This document shows positions 38,018 through 48,760 of a stretch of DNA of 64,000 nt, piece after piece. Position numbers and translations under genes: made by a program. Position 1 is the first letter of the stretch; every line of letters starts with the position of its first letter. The DNA is from CAWAQA01 sp963784065 (lineage in GTDB: Bacteria; Acidobacteriota; Vicinamibacteria; Vicinamibacterales; UBA2999), in contig CAWAQA010000006.1 in the NCBI GenBank assembly GCA_963784065.1, forward strand, positions 1 to 64,000, given 5' to 3'. The notes beneath the pieces are model-generated. The model saw only the letters and a list, made by a program, of their open reading frames with translations. It searched no databases and had not been told where the DNA came from.

Positions 38018-38503
38018 TCATTGAATCCGTCCCACCGCTCCCGCGCCCGTCTGTCCGTTGTAGAAGAGGATTCCACTCGGGGTGCTGACGATCCGGCTCC
38101 ATCCGGTCGCGAACGCTCCGGACGGAAACACCTTGACGGTCGTGTGATTGCCGGCTTCGTCAAACCTGCCGATCGCGCCGGCGCCCGTCGCGGTGTTGTA
38201 GTACAGGATGCCGCCAGGCGTGTTGACAATGTGTGTCCACCCCGTAGCGAATGCGCCCGGCGCATAGATCTTGATGGTGTGGTGGGTGCCCGCCCCGTCG
38301 AGCTTGGCAAACGCTCCCGCGCCGGTGTCGACGTTGTAGTACAGGATGCCGCCCGGCGTGCTGACGATGTTCGTCCACCCCAGTGCGAACGCACCATTGG
38401 GAAAGGTTTTGATCGTGGTGTGATCCTGGGCGAAGGACGGCATCGAACTCACCACGCACAGTGTGAGTGTCCACGAAAGCAGACGGACGAGAGTGCGAGA
38501 CAT
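38018..38503 (-). CDS. Secreted protein with three 46-residue repeats
   Basis: An intact 161-residue protein with a GAGGAGG ribosome site and signal peptide (WTLTLCVVSSMPSFAQ). The whole mature chain is three repeats of 46 residues, with GAFAxGWTxIVxTPGGILYY starting at about 37, 83 and 129, each ending NxxTGAGAxGRxD. The period in DNA is 138 bp. The pattern of a Trp-containing strand followed by ILYYN resembles tachylectin-type propeller blades that bind sugars. Three blades are too few for a closed propeller, so it may assemble as an oligomer or be truncated. Function is inferred only. Confidence 0.7.
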   Translation of the reverse strand: MSRTLVRLLSWTLTLCVVSSMPSFAQDHTTIKTFPNGAFALGWTNIVSTPGGILYYNVDTGAGAFAKLDGAGTHHTIKIYAPGAFATGWTHIVNTPGGILYYNTATGAGAIGRFDEAGNHTTVKVFPSGAFATGWSRIVSTPSGILFYNGQTGAGAVGRIQ

Positions 38504-38657
38504 AGTGCCCTCCTCGATTCACAGTTGACCTGAACGACGAGTTTCTGCGGCGACCGCAGCGTGACTGGCGCTCACGAGGTGCCCGACGCGAGATGTCTAT
38601 TCTGAAGAACGTCGCGCGCGGCGACTTCTCACAGGCAGTGCTCGGCGTGGGCGGGCG

Positions 38658-38948
38658 ATGAGCCCACCGCCACGTCTCACCTGCGGCAAGTGCGACGAGG
38701 GCTGGATCTGCGAGCAGCATCCCGATCTGCCGTGGCCGCATGACGACTGCGGCGGGCCGGGCGCGCCCTGTGACGTGCCGACATGCCCGTCTCGCATCGA
38801 CGTGAGGCCGGTGGAGACGTTCTCGGGGCTGGTGTGCCCGACGTGCCGTCAGCCAGTCGCGACGGTCGAGCGCGCGTCGAGCGGGCTCGTGTTCGAGTGC
38901 CCCGCGTGCGGGAACCGCTGGTCATGGTCGGCGACGAAGCCGCACTGA
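38658..38948 (+). CDS. Small double zinc-ribbon-like protein (96 aa)
   Basis: A 96-residue frame from ATG 38658 with nine Cys. The first cluster is CGKCDEGWICEQHPDLPW followed by CGGPGAPCDVPTC; the second is a classic zinc ribbon, LVCPTCRQPV with FECPACGNRW. Similar short proteins with the GWICEQHPDLPWPHDDC motif are widespread in soil bacteria, though I know of no assigned role. The upstream ribosome site is poor. It is likely a metal-binding cytoplasmic protein. Confidence 0.6.
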   Translation: MSPPPRLTCGKCDEGWICEQHPDLPWPHDDCGGPGAPCDVPTCPSRIDVRPVETFSGLVCPTCRQPVATVERASSGLVFECPACGNRWSWSATKPH

Positions 38949-39597
38949 GACGCCGGGCCGAGCCCCGGCAGCAGGGTCGTACCATGAAGGTTGCTACTCG
39001 GAGCGTCGTGCTGTCGTGGGCGGCGTGGCGGGACCTGCACGGCCCACCGCGCGCAGCGGTCGCCGCTCCCTCAAGCGCGGATGACGTGGGGGCAGAAAGG
39101 GTGCGCCACGCGCCCCTTGCCGGGGCAGGGGCGCCCCGCCCCCTCGTGATCGCGCCCCTGCCCGGACGGAGCGCCCCCGTGCGCCCTTCTTGACAGCGAT
39201 CACGGCGGCGTTTGATTCTTTGATTGATCAATCGACGTCACGCGGAAGCAAACGCGCGGGTCGGGGCGCCCGGTCGGGAGCAGGGCCCAAAAAACGCTCG
39301 ACAAGGAAGCGGCGCGCGACTGCACCGCGCCAGCGCGTCATTGCCGACCTGGAGCCATTTACTCGATGCCCAGATTGCTCAGGCCAAGGGCATCAGCAGC
39401 TGCGCGCGGTGCGCCTGCTCGGGGCGTCGGCTCGACGGGCGATCCGGTGCGTGTCACGGTCGCCGGTGTCGAAGTCGAAGGCCGCATCGACGCCGTCGAA
39501 TCCTCAACGCTTCATGTCCGCGTCGGGCGGCGCCTCTTTCTAGCAGGCACGCCGGCGCGCCATCATCGAGCCGTCGCCGTAGACACCGTCATTCACT
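38949..39597. other. Weakly coding region
   Basis: No confident gene. A frame at 39366-39617 ends with DPVRVTVAGVEVEGRIDAVE and TLHVRVGRRLFLAG, which looks like a small beta-barrel domain, but it has no ribosome site and overlaps the convergent gene by 20 bp. It may be the end of a frameshifted gene beginning near 39190. Confidence 0.3.
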
Positions 39598-40398
39598 TCA
39601 ACGAAAGTAACCCGTAACGACAAAGCTAACCTGAAACTTCTGCTCGTCCGAATCGAAGTCCCGCTTCGCCTGCAGGTAGAAGCGTAGCGGAATTGATTCG
39701 AGTTCTTTCGCAATCGCGATTTTCGCTCTGTTCGTGACGTAGTTGTCGTTTTGAAAGTCCGTCTTGTTCTCGTAACCCGCGGTCACCGCCCATTGGTGTG
39801 GCAGAATCATGGTGAATGGAAAGAATGTTTCCAGGAAATTCAATGGCTGCGCACTGCCCTCTTCGGCGACCGACTCGTTGTATTCGAAGGACGGGCTGAA
39901 GGTGAGCCACCGCATCATGTCCCACCCCAAGGCGCCGATCCCCTGAATCCGCCAAGCGTTGTCGCTAAATTCGTGACGTCCTGTCGGCGTTGCCACGTCA
40001 AACCCGGCGCCGACGCGGAAGGTCTTGCTCAACCGGAAAGCCGTGCCTATTGCCACTTTGACATCCCCGAGACCCCCGATGTCCGGGACGTTGGGATCCT
40101 CGCTGCCGACGCGAACGTTCACCGGTAGTTTCAACCGCGCAGCCCAGTCCTGATTCTGCGAGACACGCCAGACCCACAAGGTCCCTGCCGTCTCCTCCAC
40201 GATGCTCGTTCCATCGGTGAACTTATTCCACTCCGTCTCCAGCCAGACGCGGCGGGTAAGAATCGTAGGATCGTTGAACTCTTTCAGATCGGCCGCGGGC
40301 ACCTGATCCGAACTCGTGCCTGCTTGCTCGGCGGCGTCCAGATTCGCTCCATGGAATCCGGCGATAACAGCGAGCGTGAGGAACAGGATTCTCTTCAC
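39598..40398 (-). CDS. Outer-membrane transporter-like protein
   Basis: Exported beta-rich protein of about 266 residues from GTG 40398, where a signal peptide (KRILFLTLAVIAGFHG) begins; the longer upstream frame is not believable. Alternating strands such as LWVWRVSQNQDWAARLKLPV, GDVKVAIGTAFRLSKTFRVG and PLRFYLQAKRDFDSDEQKFQ suggest a barrel, and the chain ends FVVTGYFR, close to the C-terminal aromatic signature of outer-membrane proteins. No close family name can be given. The start codon and ribosome site are weak. Confidence 0.65.
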   Translation of the reverse strand: MKRILFLTLAVIAGFHGANLDAAEQAGTSSDQVPAADLKEFNDPTILTRRVWLETEWNKFTDGTSIVEETAGTLWVWRVSQNQDWAARLKLPVNVRVGSEDPNVPDIGGLGDVKVAIGTAFRLSKTFRVGAGFDVATPTGRHEFSDNAWRIQGIGALGWDMMRWLTFSPSFEYNESVAEEGSAQPLNFLETFFPFTMILPHQWAVTAGYENKTDFQNDNYVTNRAKIAIAKELESIPLRFYLQAKRDFDSDEQKFQVSFVVTGYFR

Positions 40399-40630
40399 AA
40401 TGGTGCGGTGTTCGCGACTTGGCGAAGAAGACGACTGCGCGCGTGCGCTTAAGACAGCAATTGAGGCGGCCCTGCGCACTGTTTCTTCGCGCCCTTCCAC
40501 CTCGCTGGGCGAAATCTGGTCCGCCGTCATCGGGCCGCCTGTGGTCCGCAAATATTCTGTCCGGTGCCGACAATGACGACCTGCCAATGACCGTGCGATT
40601 CCGATTGATGCGAGCTATCATCGCCCATCC
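40399..40630. other. Gap before the transposase, nothing recognised
   Basis: A 230-bp stretch that continues the open frame upstream of the outer-membrane gene. I see no feature in it. Confidence 0.3.
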
Positions 40631-41709
40631 GTGATGGTCCGCACCGTCATCGAGATCGTGGTCGACGTCCTGCAATTCGTTGGGCTTGGCCTGCGGTCCC
40701 ACGCGCGCTTGGCGGCCGAGAATCTCTTTCTCCGGAAGCAATTGGCGTTGTACCTCGAACGTGAGGCGAAGCCTCGTCGCGCCAGCAACGCGACTCGCCT
40801 GACCTCGTCGGGCTCGCCCGGTTCATCGATTGGCGCGCGGCCCTCACGATTGTGCAACCGGACACGCTCGTTCGGTGGCACCGCCACGCCTTTCGGCTGC
40901 TCTGGCGCTGGAAGTCTCGGCATCGGGGACGCCCGCGAATTCCGCCGGACATCCAGCAACTGATCGCCGACATGGCGAGGGCGAACCGAACCTGGGGTGA
41001 GGAGCGCAGCGCCGCCGACTGTTGTTGAAGCACGGTGTGTCCCTCTCGCCCCGCACCGTCAGGCGCTACATGCGCAGGCCGCCATCCGCCAGCCCGGAGC
41101 ACGGACGCAGACGTGGAGCACCTTCGTGCGCAATCATGCCCGCGAGTTGCTCGCCTGCGATTTCTTCGTGACCGTCACGGCCCGGTTCCGACTCGTCTAC
41201 GTCTTTGTCGTCTCGACGTCGGGACGCGCCAACTCCTACACTGGAACGTCACCGACCATCCGGCCGCTGAGTGGACGCTCCAGCAGTTCCGAACGTGTGT
41301 CACGGGGGAGAGCGGTCATCGCTTCGTGCTGCACGATCACGACGCGATCTACTCGCCGGCAGTCGACGGCGGCTTGAGGGCCATGGGGCCGCGCGTGCTG
41401 AAGACACCCATCGCAATGCCCCAAGCGAATGCGTATTGCGAACGCCTGATCGGGACTGCGCGTCGTGAGTGTCTCGATTATCTGGTTCCGCTCAACCAGC
41501 AGCATCTGCGCCGAGTCTTGGCCGAGTGGGTGCCTCATTACAATGAGCTCGCCCACACTCGAGACTCGGCCCAGGGATTCCCGACCCGTCGTCGATCATC
41601 GCCGCCCGATCGCCCGGATCACCAGATTCCCCGCGCGCATCGTGTCACTGCGAAACCGATTCTGGGTGGTCTCCATCATGAGTACCGCCTTGCGGCGGGC
41701 GCAACGTGA
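40631..41709 (+). mobile_element. rve-type transposase, copy 1, frameshifted
   Basis: Transposase with an integrase-core (rve) DDE domain. The N-terminus at ATG 40631 reads VVDVLQFVGLGLRSHARLAAEN and FLRKQLALY, the usual start of this group. After several frame changes the catalytic part appears: WTLQQFRTCV, LHDHDAIYSPAVDGGL (second Asp), QANAYCERLIGTARRECLDY (Glu), and a C-terminal HTRDSAQGFPTR. The first Asp block is mangled. It is related to the copies at 47835 and 48761 but clearly diverged. Terminal inverted repeats were not found by eye. It is probably inactive. Confidence 0.75.
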
Positions 41710-42316
41710 GTTCTTGCGGAGAACAACTTGGTCCGGTCGCTCGCGCCGAGGCCGCGTTCGCAGAGAAGCCGGACCTCCGGTGCAAGACGACGGTCGCGCC
41801 AGTCGTGCGCGGGCGTGACGCGCGTCGCACAGAACCGCGCCCGCCACGCCGGCTGTGTGCCGTTGCGCCACGACACGAGGCGCCACGCGCGCGTGGGCTA
41901 GGCCGCGGCCCACGTGCGGGCCTCGAGCGCCGAGACCTCGGGGCCAGCGTGGGACGCGAGTGGGGACGACCGATGCGGCGGCGCGCCGCGGGGGCGACGA
42001 GGGCCGGCGTACCGACGAAGATCGTGAGCCAGGTAACAACTGGTATTCTACGCCGCCGCTGTTGAGCCGCAAGCCGTCTTCTTACGTTGCACGACAGTGT
42101 CTTTCGCATTGTGGCGCTCGACCGGTAGCGCAATCGCCCTCACCCGAGCGTTTCCACGAAACATTAGTTTCATTCAACCTGACGGTGTTGGTATTCGTCT
42201 TGCGCAGAGGCGCTGGTTCGACACGCCCGTCGAGCCTCGAAGCGCACTGAACGGCCGGGCCGGTTCCAACGAGTTTAGCGGGCAATCGATTTCCGGGACG
42301 CAGGAGAGGAGCGACC
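41710..42316. other. Intergenic region, no gene recognised
   Basis: Six hundred bases between the transposase and the giant surface protein. Arg-rich open frames on both strands show no family resemblance. The promoter of the surface protein must lie here, but I could not place one. Confidence 0.4.
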
Positions 42317-45300
42317 ATGCGCCAGGATCACAGGCATAGCACCCTCACCAACCTCGCGTTCACAGTTGCGGCGGCGCTACTCGTGGCCGAGACTGTGGGG
42401 GCCCAGTCCGACGACAGGCGTAACGCGGCGCAGTCGGATCTGGACAGCATCCTGGCGCTCTATCGCGACGGCGCGGGCGGGCTCGGAATCCCGACGATAT
42501 TTCTAACGGGCACGCCGTCCGAACGGTCGGTCGGCACCGGCGACGCCAATCATGACGGCCATGCCGATCTGGCGCTGTGGCATGCCAGCACTGACACCGT
42601 GTGGATACTTCATGGCGACGGGGCTGGCGGCTTCGGCGATCCCCGCATCGTCCCCGCGGGCTCGCGACAACAGGTTGTTGCCGCAGCCGACTTCGACAAA
42701 GACGGGATCGACGATCAGGCCGTGGGCGAACCGTTTGCTCTCGGTGCGCGGCTTCGTTTCGGTGATCGCACCAGGGCATTCCGCGCGGCCGCAACTGCCG
42801 CAGTGTCCGCACCGGGCGCGGTGCTGGTGGCCGATTTCAATCGCGATGCACGCATCGATGTTGCCAGGATCGACGGAACGGCCAGTCACCTCACGGTGTT
42901 GCTGGGAACTGACGACGGCGGCCTGGGAGCGGGGACGGAGGTGCCGGTCGGCATGGTGCCGAGCGTGATGGCAACCGGCGACTTCAACGGGGATGGGATG
43001 GTTGACCTCGTGCTTGGGGGCACTGACGCCGACAGCGTGGCCGTTCTCGTGGGTGACTCGAACGGTGGCTTCACGCAGATTCGAGAGCTCGAAGTGGGTC
43101 TGGGGCCGGTTTCCCTTGCGGTCGGCGATTTCACCGGGGACGGGATGGCCGATGTCGTCGCGGCCGATCGCCGGGCTGAGCGCGTGGTCCTCGTGCCTGG
43201 CTACGGCCCGGGCGGTTTCGGGACGGCGAAAGCCGTCGGAGTGGCTTCCCGTCTCATCGTGGACGACACGGCAGTGCGCGGCGCCAACCGGATCGGGTCA
43301 GCGGACAATCGTGCGGCAACGGATTCCGCCCTCTCCGCGGCGAGCGGCGATTCCGATGTGTACGAGGGGGTGCTGTCGCTCACGCTCAATCCGGCCACGA
43401 TCGCCGGTGGCAGCGGCGCGTCGTCCACGGCGACCGTCACGCTGAACGCCCCGGCGCCGGCCGGCGGCGTGGTGGTGACGCTCGCCAGCTCGAACGTCGA
43501 GCTGGCGGCCACCGCGCCCAGCATCACCGTTCCCGCCGGAGCCACGCAGGCGACCTTTGCCGTGACCACGAATGAGATGTATCGCCGCTGGAGCGGGTTG
43601 GGGTTCAGCGTCACCATCTCTGCCACGCACGCCGCGACGGTCAGCGCGGCGCTCAACGTGACCGCGCAGGCGAGGCCCGCGCCCTTCAACAGCGGCGTTG
43701 CGGCGTTTGATCAAACGCAGTGGGCCGGGTTGATGTGCAGCAACATCCCTCCAATGGGCTACGAAGGAGGCATTCTGTTCCAATGCACGCTGCCTCCGGC
43801 CGTCCAGGGCCAATGGGGGAGCTGCACGTTCAGACAGGAATGCAACCTCGGCTGCCGCCGGACACCGCCGCCCAACGCCGCCAGCTTCAACGACTTCTGC
43901 GCGACCACCGGGCCGAACCCTATCGCTGTGAGCCGCAACTACATCGTCAGCGGCGACCGCGTCCCAGCCAGCTTGATCCTCGAGGCGCCCGCGCCGGCCG
44001 GCGGCACGACCTCAGGCTTCGTGACGGCCTCGTCCGTGAACGGGAACGCCAGCGGGTTCGCCAACGCCTCACAAGCGACCCATCCGAACTTCCCGTTCCC
44101 GAACCTCGCTTTCTCGACGGGCGCCAGCAGCGCCGTCTTCGACGTGGCCACGTCGTATGTGCCGTCTCCCGAATTCGTTCTCGTCAACGGCGAGTGGCAT
44201 CCGCCCGGCGGCGGCGGAAACTTCTTCATCATTGACGAAGGGCGAAGTGGACACGCGTGGATTGCCGCCGTGCCGCCGAATCCGCCGCCCGCAGTACCAA
44301 GGCCCACGCTCGGCGACTTCAGGATCGTGGGTGCGAACCCCGTGACCGGCGGGCAACAATCACTCGGGCAGTTGCATTTGAGCGGCCTTACGCCCGGCAC
44401 CGGACCGACGATCACCCTGACGAGCAGCCACCCGGCGATTGTCGCGCCGATGACCCTCGTCGCGCCCACGAGCGTCACGCTGTTCGGTTTCGACGCGTGG
44501 ATTCCCACGTCGGCGCCCTCGGTCGATACCAACGTCACGATCACCGCCTCGGACGGCCGCTATTCGTTGAGCCGTACGCTGATGGTGCTCGTCCCGCCGC
44601 CGGCGCCGGTGCTGGCGAGCATATCGGTCAGCCCGGGCAGCGTCGTCGGTGGCAATCCCGCCATCGGAACCGTCAGGTTGAGCGCTCCGCAAAGTGGCCC
44701 AACCGTCGTTCAGGTTGCCATCATCGACGGCGCACCAGCGACGCTGCCGAGCAATAACCCGCCGTGCCCGCCATCGTCCCGGTGTCATAACGTCACCGTG
44801 CCGGCCGGCGCCACCAGCGCCAGCTTCAACATCGCGACCTCGACGGTCACTTCTCAGTTCAACCTGGACGTCAGCGCGCACCTGGCCGGAAGTCCCGGGC
44901 AGAGCGCGCTGCTGCTGATCACACCTGGTGGACCGCCTCGCCTCTGGAGCCTCTCGCATAGCCCGGATACGGTGTACGGGGGCCAGCCCGCGACCGGAAC
45001 CGTGACCTTGAGGGCGCCGGCGCCGAGCGGCGGCGTGGTGATCTCGCTCTCCGATGACTCGAGCCTGGCGACCGTGCCCGCGAGTGTCACCGTGCCGGCG
45101 GGTCAGATCAGCGCCAACTTCCCGATTACGACCAGCGCGGTGACCAGCACCGCCACTGTCACGATCACGACAACATTCGCAGGCGAGACCTTCAACGACT
45201 TCCTCATCCTGTTCACGGTGCTCCGAACTGTGGAGTTCGACCCGAGCTCCGTCGTTGGCGGCACGCCCTCGACCGGGAGGGTGATCCTGGGGATCCCTGC

Positions 45301-47804
45301 CCCCCAAGGCGGAGCAGTGGTGACGCTGACGAACGTCCACCCCGCGCGCATCACGATTCCGGCCAGCGTCACTGTGCCTGCCGGCGCCACCAGCGCCACG
45401 TTCCCGGCCACCACGAATCCCGTCACCTCGTTCACATGGGCCGACATCTCCGCCTCCTATGCCGGTGCGACGGTCGAATCGCGGCTGTTCTTGTCCACTG
45501 CCGCGAACACGCTTTCCACGCTCACAGTGAACCCGACGAGCGTCGTTGGATCCAACTCGGTGACGGGGACGGTGACCCTGGGCGGATCGGTGTCCTGTTG
45601 CCTGGTGGTGGAGCTCGCGAGCAGCGAGCCCGGCCTTGCCCAGGTGCCAATGAGCATCAGTATCTCGTCGGGTCAGAGCGCCACATTCACTGTCAATACC
45701 GGCACAGTGATCGCGACGAGGACGGTCACCCTCACCGCCTCGTTGGACGGCACGACGCGAAGCGCCACCCTGACGGTGAACCCCTCGACAGGCGCGAGGC
45801 TCTCGGCGGTGTTGCTCAACCCCGCCAGCATCGGCGGCGGCAACCCAGCGGCCGGGATGGTCACCCTGACCGCACCGGCACCGTCGGGCGGCGCCGCGGT
45901 CACGCTGTCAAGCAACAAACCTTCGGTAACGGTCCCGGCCAGCGTCACGGTCGCCGCCGGCGCGACGAGCGCGAGCTTCAGCGTCGGCACCACGTCCGTC
46001 GCCGCCGCGACCACGGCGACGGTCTCGGCGACCTATGGCGGCGTGGTCGGGACGGCAACGCTGACGGTCACGCCCACCGGAACGCCCCCGGCGGTGACGC
46101 TCTCCGCACTGTCGGTCAACCCGACCAGCGTGGTCGGCGCCAGCAGCTCGACCGGCACCGTGACGTTGAACGCGGTCGCCCCTTCGGGCGGCGCGGCGGT
46201 CACGCTCTCGAGCAGTCACGCGTCGGCAACCGTGCCCGGCACCGTCACGGTCGCCGCCGGCGCCACGACCGCGAGCTTCAGCATCGCCACCACATCGGTG
46301 ACTGCCGCGGCCACGGCGACGATCTCGGCAACCTACGGCGGCGTTGCCCGGACGGCAACGCTGACGGTCACGCCTCCGACGTCTGTCACCATCTCGGCAC
46401 TGTCGCTCAACCCGACGAGCGTGGTCGGCGGCAACCCCTCGACCGGCACGGTGACGCTGAGCGCCGTTGCCCCCGCGGGCGGCGCGGCCGTCGCCCTCTC
46501 GAGCAATCACGCGGCAGCAACCGTGCCCGCCAGCGTCACGGTCGCGGGCGGCGCGACGAGTGCTACCTTCGCGGTGAACACGACCGGCGTGACGACGAAC
46601 ACGACGGCCGTGATTGCCGGCTCGCTGGGCGTGACGAGAACCGCCAATCTGACGCTGACACCGCCGCCGGCGCCGGCGGCCCCCACGCTCGATCTCGCCG
46701 GCCAACGCCGCCACGTCGGTGGCGCAGCCGGTGACGCTCGACTGGAACGACGTCGCCAACGCCACGAGCTACGAGGTCCGGGTGGACAACTCATCGACGA
46801 TCTCGTCGCCCTTTGTGGCGAACCCAACGGTCACCGAGTCGAGGGTGACGCTGGGCGCTCTGCCGGCACAGCAACTCTGGTGGCGCGTTCGAGCGCGAAA
46901 CTCGGCGGGGGTGTTCGGGCCGTTCTCCGCGACGCGGCGATTCACGCCGCAGGCCGCATCCGGGACGACCAGCCTCTCGTCGGTAACGGTGAGCCCGTCG
47001 AGCGTGGTGGGCCCGGCGTCGGCCACGGGCAGGGTGACGTTGACGGCCGGCGCGCCAGCCGGTGGAGCGGTGGTGGCCCTCACGAGCAGTAATCCTGGTG
47101 CGGCCAGCGTGCCGGGCAGTGTCACGGTCGCAGCCGGCGCGACGACTGCCACATTCAGCGTTACGACAACGGCGGTGGGCGCCAATACGACTGCGACGCT
47201 GAGCGGAACCTACAGCAGCGTCACGCGGACGGCGACGCTGACCGTCACCCCGGTGCCACCGCCGACGTCGTTGTCGTCGCTGACGCTCAATCCCACGAGC
47301 GTAACCGGGGGCACCTCATCGACAGGCACGGTCACGCTGTCGAGTGCGGCGCCGGCAGGCGGGGCGACGGTAACGTTATCCAGCAGCACAGGGTCGACGA
47401 CGGTTCCCGCGAATGTCACGGTGACGGCCGGCGCCACGACGGCTACGTTCATGGTGACGACCGCCACGGTGACAGCCGCAACGGTGTCGACGATCACGGC
47501 CGGCTACAACGGGGTCACGCGTACTGCCACGGTGACGGTGAACCCGGCCTCGGCGGGCGCGACGTTGACAGTCAGCGCCACTGGCCGAAGCGGAGAGCGC
47601 GTGACATCGAGCCCGACCGGCATCAACGTGTCCGTGGGCACGACCGGCTCGGCGAGCTTTGCTGTCAACACCTCGATCACGTTGAGCGTGACGAACGGGC
47701 GCGACGCCATCTGGTCGGGCGCCTGCTCGAGCGGAGGCAACAAGACCAGGACCTGCACGTTCACGATTACCGGCACGGCCTCTGTCGCCGCGAATGTGCA
47801 ATAG
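42317..47804 (+). CDS. Giant secreted surface protein: FG-GAP repeats, Ig-like repeats, FN3
   Basis: A ~1829-residue exported protein with one frame change near 46700. ATG 42317 follows AGGAGAGGAG. Signal peptide to about residue 30; FG-GAP/VCBS propeller repeats (ADFDKDGIDD, GDFNGDGMVDLVLG, GDFTGDGMADVVAAD) at 60-330; a first Ig-like repeat; a Cys-rich insert (450-560, eight Cys); then about ten more Ig-like units of 90-95 residues (LNPTSVVGGNPSTGTVTL then GAAVTLSSNHA then ATVPASVTVAAGAT). One fibronectin-III-like domain lies near 46720-46950. It closes with a Cys pair (SGACSSGGNKTRTCTF). Probably a cell-surface adhesin or matrix protein. Confidence 0.88.
43380..47580 (+). repeat. Tandem Ig-like repeat array in the surface protein gene
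   Basis: About eleven repeats of roughly 280 bp, each beginning LxxLxxNPxSVVGG and ending TATLTVxP, with one divergent Cys-rich insert and one FN3 unit interposed. Units near 45800, 46090 and 46390 are the most alike and could recombine. It is coding sequence, not a CRISPR or satellite. Confidence 0.75.
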
Positions 47805-47834
47805 GTCGTAGCGCCGCCGTGAAGGGAGTCGCAA

Positions 47835-48527
47835 CCATGGCGAGGAAGATGTCCTCTGGGGCGCGCCACGCATCCACGGCGAGCGGCAGAAACTGGGGAT
47901 TGCCGTGAGCCAATCCACCGTCGCGAAGTACACTGGCGCGTGGCCGGCGGCCACCGTCGCAGACGTGGCGGACGTTTCTCGCGAATCATGTCGGGCAGCT
48001 GATGGCCGCCAGACTTCTTTGTGGTCCCGACCGCCACGTATCGCCTGCTATTCGTCCTCGTGATCCTCGCGCACGATCGCCGACGCGGCGTGCATGTCGC
48101 GGTCACCGATCACCCGACCTCCGCCTGGACGGCGCAGCAACTGCGGAACGCCTTTCCCAACCAGGAGTGCCCAGCCTACCTGCTACATGGTCGCGATGGC
48201 GCATTCGCGGGAACCAGCGGCACCCTCGCGGCCATGCAGATCCAGGAGGCCGTAACCGCTCCACGATCGCCGTGGCAGAACGCGTACGTCGAGCGGTTCA
48301 TCGGATCGGTCCGCCGAGAATGCCTCGACCATGTGATCGTCGTGAGCGCTGCAGGACTGCAACGCGCCCTGAATGATTGCGTTGCGTACTACATGCGCTC
48401 GCGCACGCATCTGAGCCTCGGCAAGGACTCACCCACGTCGCGGCCCGTCATGCCACCGTCGGCCGGGCAGATCGTTGCGATCGCAGAGGTCAACGGGCTG
48501 CACCATCGCTACGACCGCGCCGCGTAG
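47835..48527 (+). mobile_element. rve-type transposase, copy 2, 5'-truncated
   Basis: It begins abruptly with LWGAPRIHGERQKLGIAVSQ and STVAKY, the middle of the protein; no N-terminal third is present. After frame changes between 47930 and 48020 a clean 168-residue frame runs from 48021: ATYRLLFVLVILAHDRRRGV (first Asp region), DHPTSAWTAQQLRNAFPNQ, GRDGAFAG, SPWQNAYVERFIGSVRRECL, ending NGLHHRYDRAA with TAG 48525-48527. It abuts the JAB-like fragment directly and follows the surface protein gene by 30 bp. Not functional. Confidence 0.75.
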
Positions 48528-48528
48528 T

Positions 48529-48729
48529 TTCCGTCTCAGCGATGCCGCACTCGAACACTTCGCGAGATATCGTCAGCGCCACTTCTATCAATCCGAAGCG
48601 GGTGGCCAGCTCTTCGCAACATTCGACGACAAACGCATCAACGTTGTCGAGGCGACTGGTCCTCGTCGAAACGACGCGAGAGGCCGTACTTGTGCCTATC
48701 AGAAACACCGTACACGTAGCACCGCTTGA
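48529..48729 (+). pseudogene. JAMM/Prok-JAB (Mov34/MPN) peptidase fragment
   Basis: A 66-codon remnant reading FRLSDAALEHFARYRQRHFY, QSEAGGQLFATFDDKRINVV and EATGPRRNDARGR before losing similarity. This is the N-terminal part of bacterial JAB-domain metallopeptidases, including the first catalytic Glu in SEAGGQLFA; the later HxH metal site is missing. Such proteins partner with ubiquitin-like transfer systems, some in phage defence. It starts two bases after one transposase copy stops and ends 31 bp before the next copy starts, so both of its ends were removed by insertion events. The family call is from recall. Confidence 0.5.
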
Positions 48730-48760
48730 GGTTACGCGCATTCTCCGCTAGCCTCGAGTC

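Noticed and set aside
43380..47580. CRISPR-like or satellite array
   Set aside because: Repeats are about 280 bp, diverged, and lie in one reading frame as Ig-like protein units; there are no short constant repeats with unique spacers.
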